Source of the DNA: Commensalibacter papalotli (ex Servin-Garciduenas et al. 2014)
GTDB lineage: Bacteria > Pseudomonadota > Alphaproteobacteria > Acetobacterales > Acetobacteraceae
Reading direction: 5' to 3'
DNA: 64,000 bases
Assembly (NCBI RefSeq): GCF_000527695.1
Contig: NZ_ATSX01000003.1
Location: 1 to 64,000, forward strand
Below are positions 36,503 to 45,479 of this stretch, piece after piece. Numbering within the stretch: position 1 is the first letter of the stretch; every line of letters begins with the position of its first letter. Made by a program: the position numbers and the translations under genes. Below the pieces are notes generated by a model. It ran no database searches, was not told the origin of the DNA, and worked only from the letters and a program-made list of their open reading frames with translations.

Positions 36503-37870
36503 TTATGCAGTATGTGTTGGTGTATTAATAAGCACGAATCGATCTGCATTTAAATCAGATACAGCTACATTTTCAACAGTAATATTACGTCCTTCAATAT
36601 TTAGAACCGCATTACCACTTGTGTCATTTTGAGAATTTTTCAATAGCTGTGCAAGGCTGTTATCATCTAGACCAAAGTTAAGCAAACCAATTTTATTTTG
36701 GCTACTATTAGCAAAATCGGTAATTACTGTATTTCCGCCTTGACCAGTTTCTTTAGTGAACAAGAATAAATTATCACCAGCACCACCACTAAATGTTGAG
36801 TTACCAGTTCCTGCAACTAAAGTATCATTAGCAGAGCCACCTGATGCAACAAAATTACTTTGTGCTCCAGACACTGTATTCGCATAGATTTGAATTGCTG
36901 CTGTCGAACCTGATGCATTTAATGTTTCATTACCAATATTCGCAACAAACAAACCAGAGTCACTGCCGCCTGCATTTACTGTATAATTAGAATCTGATGC
37001 ACCAAAACCTACAAACTGTCCGTTCACAGTAACATTAGTATTTCCATTAGCGTTAAACAAACCTAGTTTGTTATTAACATTAAATGTATTATCACCACCA
37101 TGAATTACCTTTAGTGAATTCACATTTGCTGATGCACTCACTGTGTTTTGATTACCTGCTAAGAATTCATTTTTGTCACCATCGGTATAAGTAACAGTAG
37201 TAGATGAACCGCCAGTAACCGTACTATTTTTACCAACTGATATAGTATTTTTTTCACCTGTGCTTGCATCAGCAACTAACGCAGTACCATCAATCGACAC
37301 TTGAGAGTTTGAACCTACCAACGTAACAGATTGATATCCTGTACCACCACCGGTAATCGTATCTTGGCCTTCAGAATAAACAGAGTTATTCCCGAACCCT
37401 AGCGTAATTGTATTTTTACCAGTCCCTGTATTGATTCTATTATTACCATCCGTAGATTTGATTGTAGAATTACCATCACCTGTAAATAAGGTCCAAGCAC
37501 CTGTTTTTCCAGCACCATTAAAATCCAAGCTACCAGCAGTATTTACAATTTGTCCTGATTCATTATTTGCATTATAAGTTGTTCCTGATTTTCTTCCAGC
37601 TAAGATATTGATAAGATTTGCTGAAAAACCAGCATTATTTAATGTAATGCCGCCAGTTGAAGTGTCTGTGTCATCTGCCACAACTAAATATTCATATGCA
37701 CTTGAAGCTTGATATACACCTGCTTCTGAATAAAACCCAACAGAATCTGGGTTTTGTGCAACAGCTGTATTAATTTTTGATTGAAGCTGTAATGCTGGTG
37801 CTCTTCCTCGACCTGTTGCAGCAGCCAAAGTATAAACTTCTCCATTAGCACCTGTAATCGTAATCGCCAT
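36503..37870 (-). CDS. Repeat-rich surface protein 2, paralogue of protein 1
   Basis: A 455-residue paralogue of the 508-residue protein. It has the same make-up: no signal peptide, Asn/Gly/Ser/Thr-rich beta repeats, and an RTX-like end (GGSANDTLVAGTGNSTFSGG then GNTVITDFANSSQNKIGLL). The shared C-terminal part starts around SDSGLFVANIGNETLNASGS. The N-terminal 50 residues differ, beginning MAITITGANGEVYTLAAATG. It probably arose with its neighbour by tandem duplication. The ATG follows a divergent 480-bp gap to the second large glycosyltransferase. It is likely a secreted surface-layer or adhesin-type protein; export route unknown. Confidence 0.78.
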   Translation of the reverse strand: MAITITGANGEVYTLAAATGRGRAPALQLQSKINTAVAQNPDSVGFYSEAGVYQASSAYEYLVVADDTDTSTGGITLNNAGFSANLINILAGRKSGTTYNANNESGQIVNTAGSLDFNGAGKTGAWTLFTGDGNSTIKSTDGNNRINTGTGKNTITLGFGNNSVYSEGQDTITGGGTGYQSVTLVGSNSQVSIDGTALVADASTGEKNTISVGKNSTVTGGSSTTVTYTDGDKNEFLAGNQNTVSASANVNSLKVIHGGDNTFNVNNKLGLFNANGNTNVTVNGQFVGFGASDSNYTVNAGGSDSGLFVANIGNETLNASGSTAAIQIYANTVSGAQSNFVASGGSANDTLVAGTGNSTFSGGAGDNLFLFTKETGQGGNTVITDFANSSQNKIGLLNFGLDDNSLAQLLKNSQNDTSGNAVLNIEGRNITVENVAVSDLNADRFVLINTPTHTA

Positions 37871-38351
37871 TTATTTGTACCTCATAGTATTTTTTTTATT
37901 ATTTAAATGTTTCCAAATATTACTCATAAATACATTACAAAAAATGCGGCGAAAATATTCTATTGAAATACTTTGGCCCATAAAATGTAAAATATTTACA
38001 ACAATACTTTTTAGCTAAGCAGAAACGTATTATATCGAAATTGTACATAACAGCAAATGAAATAGACTTAATTTATTTAGAAACCACATTAAATTTAGTT
38101 TAAATTCGTTTTTTGTCGTCTTTTGAAGATATCTAAATTAAATAAACTATACTAGTATAGATTCTTTTGTTTCTACCTCTTATTAAAATCAGCCACATTC
38201 AAAAGCTTATAAATAGTAAATAAACAACATAAATAGTTTTTTATATATGTAAATGTAAATTTATATATTAAATTCACTACCCTTCTTGCTTTTCAAGAAA
38301 TAAACTGTATCACTCAAATTATAATATAACTGAACAGGAATGATCCTAACC
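37871..38351. promoter_or_regulatory. Divergent intergenic region, promoters expected
   Basis: About 480 bp between repeat protein 2 and the 987-residue glycosyltransferase, both reading outwards. It is AT-rich and has no ORF. Promoters for both must lie here, but I could not single one out. The sequence CAGGAA at about 38335 is the likely ribosome binding site of the glycosyltransferase start at 38352. Confidence 0.4.
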
Positions 38352-41303
38352 ATGACTTACAAACCTTCATCTTCAAGCATTATTTCATTGCAAGACATAC
38401 TGAGCTACTATGATGATTGGTTTACTTTGCCTATTTTCCAACAAAACCCACTCCCACACCAAGCTTTTTTGGCATGGTTAACTAAAAATACAACACCTAA
38501 AAAAATAGCAATTTTTGATACTACAGATCGCAACACTCAAGGTAATCTTTGCACATTAATATATAATTTGGGCATTTCTAGTCAATGTTATGGAATTTCT
38601 GCAAATCCTAAAAGTTCCTTACCATCCGAAATACTAATTCCTCTGACCTCAGAAATACCGCTTTCTTCTTTCTCTTTGATCTACATAGATATTAGTAATC
38701 AAACGATCAAAAGTAATCCCCACTTATCGATAATCCAAACAAATGTACCTACAGATACAATATTTATTTTCAATAATCTGTATAGCCAAAATTCAATTGC
38801 CAAAGAAAATCGCAAGCTAATTAATCAGTGGAAAGATTCTTATCCTCATTTTGAGTTGTCACACCAAGATGGTCTCCTTACTTTATATACAGGTATTCCG
38901 AAAAACAGCGCTCTTAATGAGCTTTTCTCTTTAAAAAATACACCAAAACTAGAACAAGTATTTAAAACACACTGTGCTTTATTGGATGATTATTGGCAGT
39001 TAAAAACACAAACAAACAATGCCCAAGAAATAAATAATAAAGAACAAATTCTAAAAGCAAAAACAGAAACATATTTATTGCAACAAGATATTTATTATCG
39101 AGAAAAAGCTTATAAAAGTTCTTTAGAACATGTTCAGACAACAACTTCTACAAAAATAGAAACTTTGCGTGCACAAAATCATAACCTAACGCAGCAAAAC
39201 CACAGTCTGTCCCAACAAAATCATAACCTGACGCAGCAAAACCATAGTCTGTCCCAACAATTAGAAATTTATACTAACACCTATCATCAACTTTCTATTT
39301 CACAACAGGATCATGAAAAAAATATTCTCATAAAGCATCCTCGTCATATTATTTTTATTGCAGGTGAACCCAATACTCCTGGCGTTATTTATCGATGCTA
39401 TCGCAATGCCGAAGCATGTACTATAGCTGGGCATGAAGCAAAAGTAATTAATGCTGCAGATGTTTCTCCTGATGATATTCAATGGGCAGATATATTGATT
39501 TTATGGCGTGTTGAATTTAGTGGTCATATCCTTGGTATCGTAGAGCTTGCAAAAGAATATGGGACTCTAACAGCTTTCGACGCTGACGATATCGTTTTCA
39601 AACCTCATTTTGCTTATATTGAAATCATTGATGGTATTCGTACAATTGGCACGACAGAAGCCGAAACATCCCGTACCTTTGGCAATATGAAGCAAACCTT
39701 GATACGTACAGACTTTGCCACTGCAACTACCCAAGAAATGCGCGAACATATGGCTCAAGAGCTTATGCCAAAGCATGCAGGGCCTTTAGTTTTTATTTTA
39801 CCTAATATCTTTGATGATGATTGCGTGCGTATTTCTCGCTTTTTTAGCCGTATCAAAATAGCCAATAAAAATGATAATTATATCAGAATTGGCTATGCTT
39901 CTGGAACACGCACCCACCAACGCGACTTTGCTTTAGTCATACCTGCGCTATTAACAATTTTTAGAAAACGTCCAGATGTTCGTTTAGTTTTATTCAGAGA
40001 GCCTGAAAATCATCGCCCCATTCTGCATATGAATGAGTTTCCTGAACTTAATGATTTCCAAGATCGCATTGAGTGGCGAGATACAGTTCCTTTGAAACAA
40101 CTTCCTCAAGAACTAGCACGCTTTGATATTTCAATTGCGCCTTTGGAAGCAGAAAATGTTTTTTGCAATGCCAAAAGTGAGCTTAAATTCTTTGAAGCAG
40201 CCTTGGCAAATGTCTGCTCAGTTGTATCTCCTACAGGGCCTTTAACGCGTTGTATTCAACATGGTATTACTGGTTTTTTAGCTAAAAATACTGAAGAATG
40301 GGAAACATATTTACTTACGTTAATTGATGATCCGTCACTGCGTCGCCAAGTGGCACAAAATGCATATCATGATGTTTTATGGAATTTTGGTATACAACGT
40401 CAGTCTCATCTGTGCGATACAATGATGTTAAGCTTGACTGGAGAAAAAGGTGCTGCACAAGCAATGGAGACTATCATTGCACGCAAAGACTATAAAAACC
40501 TTGGTATGCCAATTGTTCCAGAAAGCGAAATTCTTTTTGAGCATGACGCTTTGCAAGAATCCGAAGTAACGGTTGTAATTACCTCTTATAATTATAGTAA
40601 CTATATTATTGAGGCTATGGAATCAGTTAGAGCACAAACATTAAAATATATAGATCTGATTGTTGTAGATGATGGCTCATCTGACGATTCTGTAGAACTC
40701 ATTATTACTTGGGCCAAAGAACATAAAAACCGATTTAATCGCTTACAACTACATCGTTCTTTAAAAAATGTTGGATTAGGTGGTGCTCGTAATATCGGTA
40801 TTGCTGCCAGTGAGACTTTATATTCTATGCAGCTAGATGCTGACAATCGGTTACTGCCTGATAGTTGTGAAAAACTTTTAGCCAAGATTCAAGGGACTGC
40901 TATTGGTTATGCATATCCTCACTTGCGTCATTTTGGTGCAGGCGAAGCCATCGGTGGGCACGTACCATACCATCCACTACGTTTAACTGTAGGCAATTAT
41001 ATTGATGCTATGGTGATGTTGGCTAAATGGGCTTGGGCGGCAGCTGGAGGTTACTATGTCCAACGCGATGCTATGGGCTGGGAAGATTATGACATTTGGT
41101 GTCGCCTAGCAGAATTAGGTATTCAAGGCACACAAGTCAAAGATGCAATTGCTGAATATAGGGCACATGTTGCTTCTATGACAAACACAGTAACTGAGCA
41201 AACTTATCATAAACCCAAAGTAACGTCATATCTTGCCGAGCGGCATCCTTGGGTTAAACTTGTTCTTCCAGAAGAGTCTCCTTGGGTTAATAAAAACAAA
41301 TAG
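38352..41303 (+). CDS. Very large coiled-coil glycosyltransferase (GT4 plus GT2)
   Basis: A protein of about 983 residues. The first 220 residues are an unassigned domain, followed by a coiled coil (about 220-330) with HNLTQQNHSLSQQN repeats. A GT-B/GT4 domain spans about 340-700 (DADDIVFKPHF, ISIAPLEAENVFCNAKSELKFFEAA), related to domain one of the 944-residue protein. A GT2/GT-A domain follows at about 735-960: VVITSYNYSNYIIEAMESV, DDGSSDDS and the metal site LDADNRL. I start at 38352, with CAGGAA upstream; the ATG at 38340 touches that ribosome binding site. Likely builds a surface glycan or glycosylates the repeat proteins. Confidence 0.82.
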   Translation: MTYKPSSSSIISLQDILSYYDDWFTLPIFQQNPLPHQAFLAWLTKNTTPKKIAIFDTTDRNTQGNLCTLIYNLGISSQCYGISANPKSSLPSEILIPLTSEIPLSSFSLIYIDISNQTIKSNPHLSIIQTNVPTDTIFIFNNLYSQNSIAKENRKLINQWKDSYPHFELSHQDGLLTLYTGIPKNSALNELFSLKNTPKLEQVFKTHCALLDDYWQLKTQTNNAQEINNKEQILKAKTETYLLQQDIYYREKAYKSSLEHVQTTTSTKIETLRAQNHNLTQQNHSLSQQNHNLTQQNHSLSQQLEIYTNTYHQLSISQQDHEKNILIKHPRHIIFIAGEPNTPGVIYRCYRNAEACTIAGHEAKVINAADVSPDDIQWADILILWRVEFSGHILGIVELAKEYGTLTAFDADDIVFKPHFAYIEIIDGIRTIGTTEAETSRTFGNMKQTLIRTDFATATTQEMREHMAQELMPKHAGPLVFILPNIFDDDCVRISRFFSRIKIANKNDNYIRIGYASGTRTHQRDFALVIPALLTIFRKRPDVRLVLFREPENHRPILHMNEFPELNDFQDRIEWRDTVPLKQLPQELARFDISIAPLEAENVFCNAKSELKFFEAALANVCSVVSPTGPLTRCIQHGITGFLAKNTEEWETYLLTLIDDPSLRRQVAQNAYHDVLWNFGIQRQSHLCDTMMLSLTGEKGAAQAMETIIARKDYKNLGMPIVPESEILFEHDALQESEVTVVITSYNYSNYIIEAMESVRAQTLKYIDLIVVDDGSSDDSVELIITWAKEHKNRFNRLQLHRSLKNVGLGGARNIGIAASETLYSMQLDADNRLLPDSCEKLLAKIQGTAIGYAYPHLRHFGAGEAIGGHVPYHPLRLTVGNYIDAMVMLAKWAWAAAGGYYVQRDAMGWEDYDIWCRLAELGIQGTQVKDAIAEYRAHVASMTNTVTEQTYHKPKVTSYLAERHPWVKLVLPEESPWVNKNK
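39174..39257. repeat. Two 42-bp in-frame tandem repeats
   Basis: Two near-identical 42-bp units (39174-39215 and 39216-39257), each made of two weaker 21-bp halves, encoding QNHNLTQQNHSLSQ-type heptads in the glycosyltransferase coiled coil. The two copies differ at only two positions by my reading (CTAACG/CTGACG and CACAGT/CATAGT), both silent, suggesting recent duplication. Confidence 0.85.
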
Positions 41304-41311
41304 CACTTCTT

Positions 41312-41345
41312 AAAAGGTCAATACTCTTTCGTATTGATCTTTTAT
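41312..41345 (+). terminator. Rho-independent terminator after the GT4-GT2 gene
   Basis: A 13-bp stem with one G-T pair (41312-41324 with 41331-41343), a 6-nt loop and a T-rich end, 9 bp past the stop codon of the large glycosyltransferase. Confidence 0.8.
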
Positions 41346-41380
41346 TTTACAAGACAAAACCCATATTCAAAATTACATCT

Positions 41381-41578
41381 TTGTCGGCTTTCGTATTATT
41401 TATTCCTTTATCCGCCTTTGCTGATGCACCACAATTTTCTGATTATCTAGTGCCAGAAATTTATCAAGGGGCAAATCATCCCGCAATTGATGAGGGCCGT
41501 TTCGGTGATTTTTTTCCTGAACGTCAAAAAGCTTTAGAAAATCAAAAGGTGAACTATGCAGGACAAACTCCTGAATAA
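41381..41578 (+). CDS. Small secreted protein, start unclear, possibly broken
   Basis: A 65-residue frame with a signal peptide (FVLFIPLSAFADA, cut after ADA) and a short mature part (PQFSDYLVPEIYQGANH). The apparent TTG start at 41381 lies inside the signal sequence; the frame is open upstream (KTKPIFKITS) but has no ATG, GTG or TTG before the terminator at 41345, so the original start may be lost. It overlaps the next frame by 23 bp. I recognise no family. Confidence 0.4.
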   Translation: MSAFVLFIPLSAFADAPQFSDYLVPEIYQGANHPAIDEGRFGDFFPERQKALENQKVNYAGQTPE

Positions 41579-41831
41579 CTCATATGCTTCACACCTTCTT
41601 CACTATCCTTTACCAAAGATTGGTAAACAAAAAGGATATGCTTTAAAAAATGATGGCGATGGACTGAGTATTAACTATGAATGGTTATCTAAACACAGCT
41701 TAAAAATTAGTATTTTACAATTCAGCACAGGTAAAACAACCTATACGATAACCCAACATAAAAACAAAGTTGTGAATCAAATACACACTGATAAAAGAAC
41801 AGAATATAATAAAATCCAAGTTTCTCCTTAA
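41556..41831 (+). CDS. Small hypothetical protein overlapping the preceding frame
   Basis: A 91-residue frame that begins inside the end of the previous one, with AAGGTG just before the ATG, so translational coupling is possible. It is basic, with no signal or membrane helix, and looks like a small beta-rich domain (GLSINYEWLSKHSLKISIL, YTITQHKNKVVN). An equal possibility is that both frames are halves of one secreted protein split by a frameshift. No family recognised. Confidence 0.4.
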   Translation: MQDKLLNNSYASHLLHYPLPKIGKQKGYALKNDGDGLSINYEWLSKHSLKISILQFSTGKTTYTITQHKNKVVNQIHTDKRTEYNKIQVSP

Positions 41832-41944
41832 AATTGCCTTATTTAAAGATGTAAAATAAAAGTAACTAAATATTGCAATAAAGCTATCAAGACGATAAGA
41901 TAATAAAAATATATAATAAAAATAATATATTAAGGAGATTTTCA

Positions 41945-42640
41945 ATGAAACTAAAATATACTTTACTTGCTGCAGTTGGTTTAAGCTTTTTTACCAGTGG
42001 TGCTTTCGCACAAACACCTGTGCCTCAAACACAACCCCTTACGCCTCAACAACTTGAAGTTGCAAAAGAAAAAGCAATTGCAAGTAAGGATCTTGTAAAT
42101 CAGCCGAATATGACGCCGCAACTTCTTGAAACAATGAAACAAAGAGCTGCTCAAGGGGATGTAGTAGCCCAAAGCTTATTGGGGCAAGTCTATCAAAACG
42201 GAAAATATGGTGTAAAAAAGAATTACTTTACCGCCAGAGATTGGTATGAAAAAGCTGCTGCTCAAGGTAATGTTGCTTCTATGATTAATCTAGGCGATAT
42301 GTATCAAAAAGGATTAGGCGTTCCTAAAAGCTATAGTAAAGCCAAAGAACTCTTTGAACAAGCTGCTGCTAAAGGGGATGCCGTTGCCCAATATAACCTT
42401 GGTGTCATGTATCAAGATGGCAGAGGTGTTAAAAAAGATGGTAAAAAAGCTCTCGAATGGTACAACAAATCTGCTGCTCAAGGCTATGGTGATGCTTACA
42501 ATAATACTGGTGCAATCTATGAGCATGGTATAAATGTTTCTTCAAGCAAAAAAGCTGCAGAAGAAAATTATCAAAAAGCTTGTGAAAATAACAGCAAGCA
42601 AGGCTGTATAAACTATAAAAGATTACACGATAAAAAATAA
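41945..42640 (+). CDS. Secreted Sel1-repeat protein
   Basis: A 231-residue exported protein: signal peptide about 1-22 (cut near AFA-QT), a Gln/Pro/Thr-rich linker, then four or so Sel1-like repeats of about 36 residues (GDVVAQSLLGQVYQNGKYGV, GNVASMINLGDMYQKGLGV, GDAVAQYNLGVMYQDGRGV, GYGDAYNNTGAIYEHG). Sel1 repeats form alpha-solenoids for protein-protein contact; in the periplasm they often act in signalling or host interaction. The C-terminus has two Cys that could form a disulfide. AAGGAG precedes the ATG. Single-gene unit. Confidence 0.88.
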   Translation: MKLKYTLLAAVGLSFFTSGAFAQTPVPQTQPLTPQQLEVAKEKAIASKDLVNQPNMTPQLLETMKQRAAQGDVVAQSLLGQVYQNGKYGVKKNYFTARDWYEKAAAQGNVASMINLGDMYQKGLGVPKSYSKAKELFEQAAAKGDAVAQYNLGVMYQDGRGVKKDGKKALEWYNKSAAQGYGDAYNNTGAIYEHGINVSSSKKAAEENYQKACENNSKQGCINYKRLHDKK

Positions 42641-42657
42641 TTAAATTAAAAATTATA

Positions 42658-42697
42658 TTGATATCTTGTAAAGCATACACACTTTACAAGATATCAA
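42658..42697. terminator. Bidirectional hairpin between Sel1 gene and nadE
   Basis: A perfect 16-bp stem (42658-42673 with 42682-42697) and an 8-nt loop between two converging genes. The minus-strand side has a T-rich tail, so it mainly serves nadE; it is symmetrical enough to slow transcription from both sides. Confidence 0.75.
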
Positions 42698-42705
42698 GCA
42701 GTTCC

Positions 42706-44742
42706 TTACTTCTCTGGCACATTTTCCAGCAATTCATTCACCCAAATCGTTGCATTTCCATCAGATGGCGCGCGCCAATCTCCCCGAGGGGATAACCCTC
42801 CGCCTGCCGAGACTTTAGGAGAATTAGGCATAGCAGAGCGTTTAAATTGGCTAAAAGCAAAAAAGCGGTTCACAAAGACTTCTAACCAATGACGTATTTC
42901 AGCAAGTGCATAGGCTTTCTTTTTCTCTTCTGGAAAACCATCTAACCAAGTGCCTTTTTGAATATCTGACCAAATAGAGTAAGATAGAAACGCAACTTTG
43001 GACGGCTTTAACCCATATCGTAAAATATAATATAAATTGAAATCTTGCAGCGCATATGGACCAATTTTTTCCTCGGTGCTTTGCAATGTTTTATTATCCT
43101 GAGAAGGGATAAGCTCTGGTGAAATCTCGGTATCTATAATCCGTTGTAAAATTCCACCTGCTTGATCACAAAAACGCTCTGATTGAATAACCCAGCGAAT
43201 AAGATGTTGAATAAGCGTTTTGGGAAGCCCCCCATTCACATTATAATGTGACATTTGATCGCCAACTCCATACGTACACCATCCAAGTGCGAGTTCAGAT
43301 AAATCACCTGTTCCAATAACAATACCATTATGATGATTAGCCAGCCTGAACAAATAATCCGTTCTAAGCCCCGCTTGTACATTTTCAAAAGTTATATCAT
43401 AGACTGCTTGTCCTTTTGCATATGGATGGTCCATATCTTTTAGCATTTGTTCGGCTGCGGGGCGAATATCCAAACATTGCCACTGAATACCCAAAGCTTC
43501 CATCAAGGCCTCAGCATTATTTTTTGTCTCTGAGCTCGTTCCAAACCCTGGCATTGTATAACCTAGGATGGAATCTCTTCCCATCTTCAGCTCATCAACC
43601 ACTTGCACAGCAACCAATAACGCTTGAGTCGAATCAAGCCCTCCAGAAATACCAATCACTAACCTTTTGGCGCCAATAGTTTGAATCCGCTGTTTTAGCG
43701 CAGATACTTGAATCATATATGCTTCATAGCAATCTTGTTCCAAACGGTGGGCATCAGAAGGCACAAAAGGAAACCGCTCTAACGGTCTTTTTAATCCTAT
43801 ATCTTCCAATGAGGGATTGAGCGTAAACTCTACAGTGCGATATTGATAGCGCGCAGATTCATTTTGATGAAAACTGCCCATTTGTAAACGTTCTTGTCGT
43901 AAAATATCCAGATCTATATCAGCAACTAAACAAAGCTGCCCTTCGGGAAAACGTTCACTTTGTGCTAGCACTTGACCATTTTCTATAATAGATAACTGCC
44001 CATCCCACGCAACATCCGTTGAGGACTCTCCTTGTCCAGCTGCGGCATATAAATATGCACAAATCCCTCGGGCTGATTGCGCTTGGCACAACAAAGTTCG
44101 TTTATCCGCCTTACCAATCGTAATATTACTAGCTGATAAATTAGCAATGACAGTCGCCCCAGCCATGCAAGCATGACTGCTTGGAGGAACTGGCACCCAT
44201 AAATCTTCGCAAATTTCTACTCCCAGAACAAAGTCTGGATAGTCTTTGGCAGTAAAAAGTAAATCTATACCAAAAGGGACTGTTTGCCCCAACAGATTCA
44301 TTTCTTCTTGACGAATATATTGACCACTAATGAATTGACGAGCCTCATAAAATTCACGATAATTTGGTAAAAAAGATTTTGGCACAATACCTAAAATCTT
44401 TCCTTTATGCATGACAATACCACAATTATATAATGCACCTTTAAAAACCAATGGTGCGCCCAACACTAAAACTGGGGATAGTTCTTTCGTATCCTGGCAA
44501 ATCTTACCGAGAGTTTTGATGGTTGTTTCTAACAAAATTTGTTGTAATCTTAAATCCTCAATAGAGTATCCTGTTAGGCATAATTCTGGAAACACACATA
44601 AACCTCCCCCTTGCTTATCTACAGTGTTAGCAAGTTGGATAATTTGTTGGCTATTGGCAAAAGGATCAGCCAATTTAACAGTAAAGTTACAAGTCGCTCC
44701 TCTTAATAAATTATGTTCATAAATAGAATAGAAATTTTTCAA
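42706..44742 (-). CDS. nadE: Glutamine-dependent NAD+ synthetase NadE
   Basis: A 678-residue two-domain enzyme: an N-terminal nitrilase-type glutaminase (about 1-300; catalytic Glu in VFPELCLTGYS, Lys in GIVPKSFLPN, Cys in LGVEICEDLWVP) sends ammonia to the C-terminal synthetase domain, which adenylates and amidates deamido-NAD. The synthetase P-loop is ISGGLDSTQALL, with the later GTGDLSELALGWCTYG motif. Length matches the long Mycobacterium-type enzyme. It completes the NAD pathway started by nadD at 7 kb. Confidence 0.95.
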   Translation of the reverse strand: MKNFYSIYEHNLLRGATCNFTVKLADPFANSQQIIQLANTVDKQGGGLCVFPELCLTGYSIEDLRLQQILLETTIKTLGKICQDTKELSPVLVLGAPLVFKGALYNCGIVMHKGKILGIVPKSFLPNYREFYEARQFISGQYIRQEEMNLLGQTVPFGIDLLFTAKDYPDFVLGVEICEDLWVPVPPSSHACMAGATVIANLSASNITIGKADKRTLLCQAQSARGICAYLYAAAGQGESSTDVAWDGQLSIIENGQVLAQSERFPEGQLCLVADIDLDILRQERLQMGSFHQNESARYQYRTVEFTLNPSLEDIGLKRPLERFPFVPSDAHRLEQDCYEAYMIQVSALKQRIQTIGAKRLVIGISGGLDSTQALLVAVQVVDELKMGRDSILGYTMPGFGTSSETKNNAEALMEALGIQWQCLDIRPAAEQMLKDMDHPYAKGQAVYDITFENVQAGLRTDYLFRLANHHNGIVIGTGDLSELALGWCTYGVGDQMSHYNVNGGLPKTLIQHLIRWVIQSERFCDQAGGILQRIIDTEISPELIPSQDNKTLQSTEEKIGPYALQDFNLYYILRYGLKPSKVAFLSYSIWSDIQKGTWLDGFPEEKKKAYALAEIRHWLEVFVNRFFAFSQFKRSAMPNSPKVSAGGGLSPRGDWRAPSDGNATIWVNELLENVPEK

Positions 44743-44799
44743 AAGAAACGCTCCAGCAAATAATTTAAAAGGCCAAAAAATACAACAACAATATTAAAA

Positions 44800-45321
44800 T
44801 TAGCGAAATTTACCAGAATGTTTCTTTTCTATCTCACTGCTTATTACAATCCAAAATAATAATACCAGAGAATAAAAACCATTCATCATAGTCAAAGAAA
44901 TAGGTAACCACGAAAATAAATAAGAAGGTAAATCGCAAGGTTTATGAGGACGATCAGGCATATCCATAAAACGTGTTGCTAAATCTTGAGCATGACTGGC
45001 CACAGCATAACATTCAGGTAACGGACTGGACCACCACCCCTCTTCTACACCAATATGTACAAAAGAAAGCCCAAGAGAAACCAATAAAGTCAATACAATA
45101 ATTGCCTTGACCCAAGCAACAAAACTTCCTCTTACAAGCAATAAACAAACACCTGCAGCGATTAAAATTCGATACGGCCAACGCTCTAATAAACATAAAC
45201 CACAAGGTGCCATATTCCACATATTTTCGGCAACCCAAGCAAATCCTAATGCGAATATTCCAGCCAGAACGATAAAGATTCCCGTAAGATTTTTGATATA
45301 TTGTCGCTGTTGATAAGACAC
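44800..45321 (-). CDS. dsbB: Disulfide bond formation protein B
   Basis: DsbB is a four-helix inner-membrane protein that reoxidises DsbA and passes electrons to ubiquinone. The first redox pair is in PCGLCLLERWPYR, and the second pair is the Cys of LPECYAV and the Cys of HKPCDLP in the periplasmic loop. 173 residues, normal. The DsbA-like partner at 58.4 kb is probably in the same network. Stands as a single gene. Confidence 0.92.
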   Translation of the reverse strand: MSYQQRQYIKNLTGIFIVLAGIFALGFAWVAENMWNMAPCGLCLLERWPYRILIAAGVCLLLVRGSFVAWVKAIIVLTLLVSLGLSFVHIGVEEGWWSSPLPECYAVASHAQDLATRFMDMPDRPHKPCDLPSYLFSWLPISLTMMNGFYSLVLLFWIVISSEIEKKHSGKFR

Positions 45322-45423
45322 GATGAGAAGCCTTCAAAACTATAAAAAATATAAGTCTTGTATTTTACTATAAAATAATAAATCAAACACGTATTAAATG
45401 AAATATTCAATTTGTTTTATAGA

Positions 45424-45457
45424 AAAAAGCCTTGAGTATTTCTACTCAAGGCTTTTT
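45424..45457 (-). terminator. Rho-independent terminator of the DUF2155 operon
   Basis: A perfect 15-bp stem (45424-45438 with 45443-45457), a 4-nt loop and a T-run on the minus strand, 22 bp past the DUF2155 stop. Confidence 0.88.
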
Positions 45458-45479
45458 AAGTTATCTATTTTTATAAATT

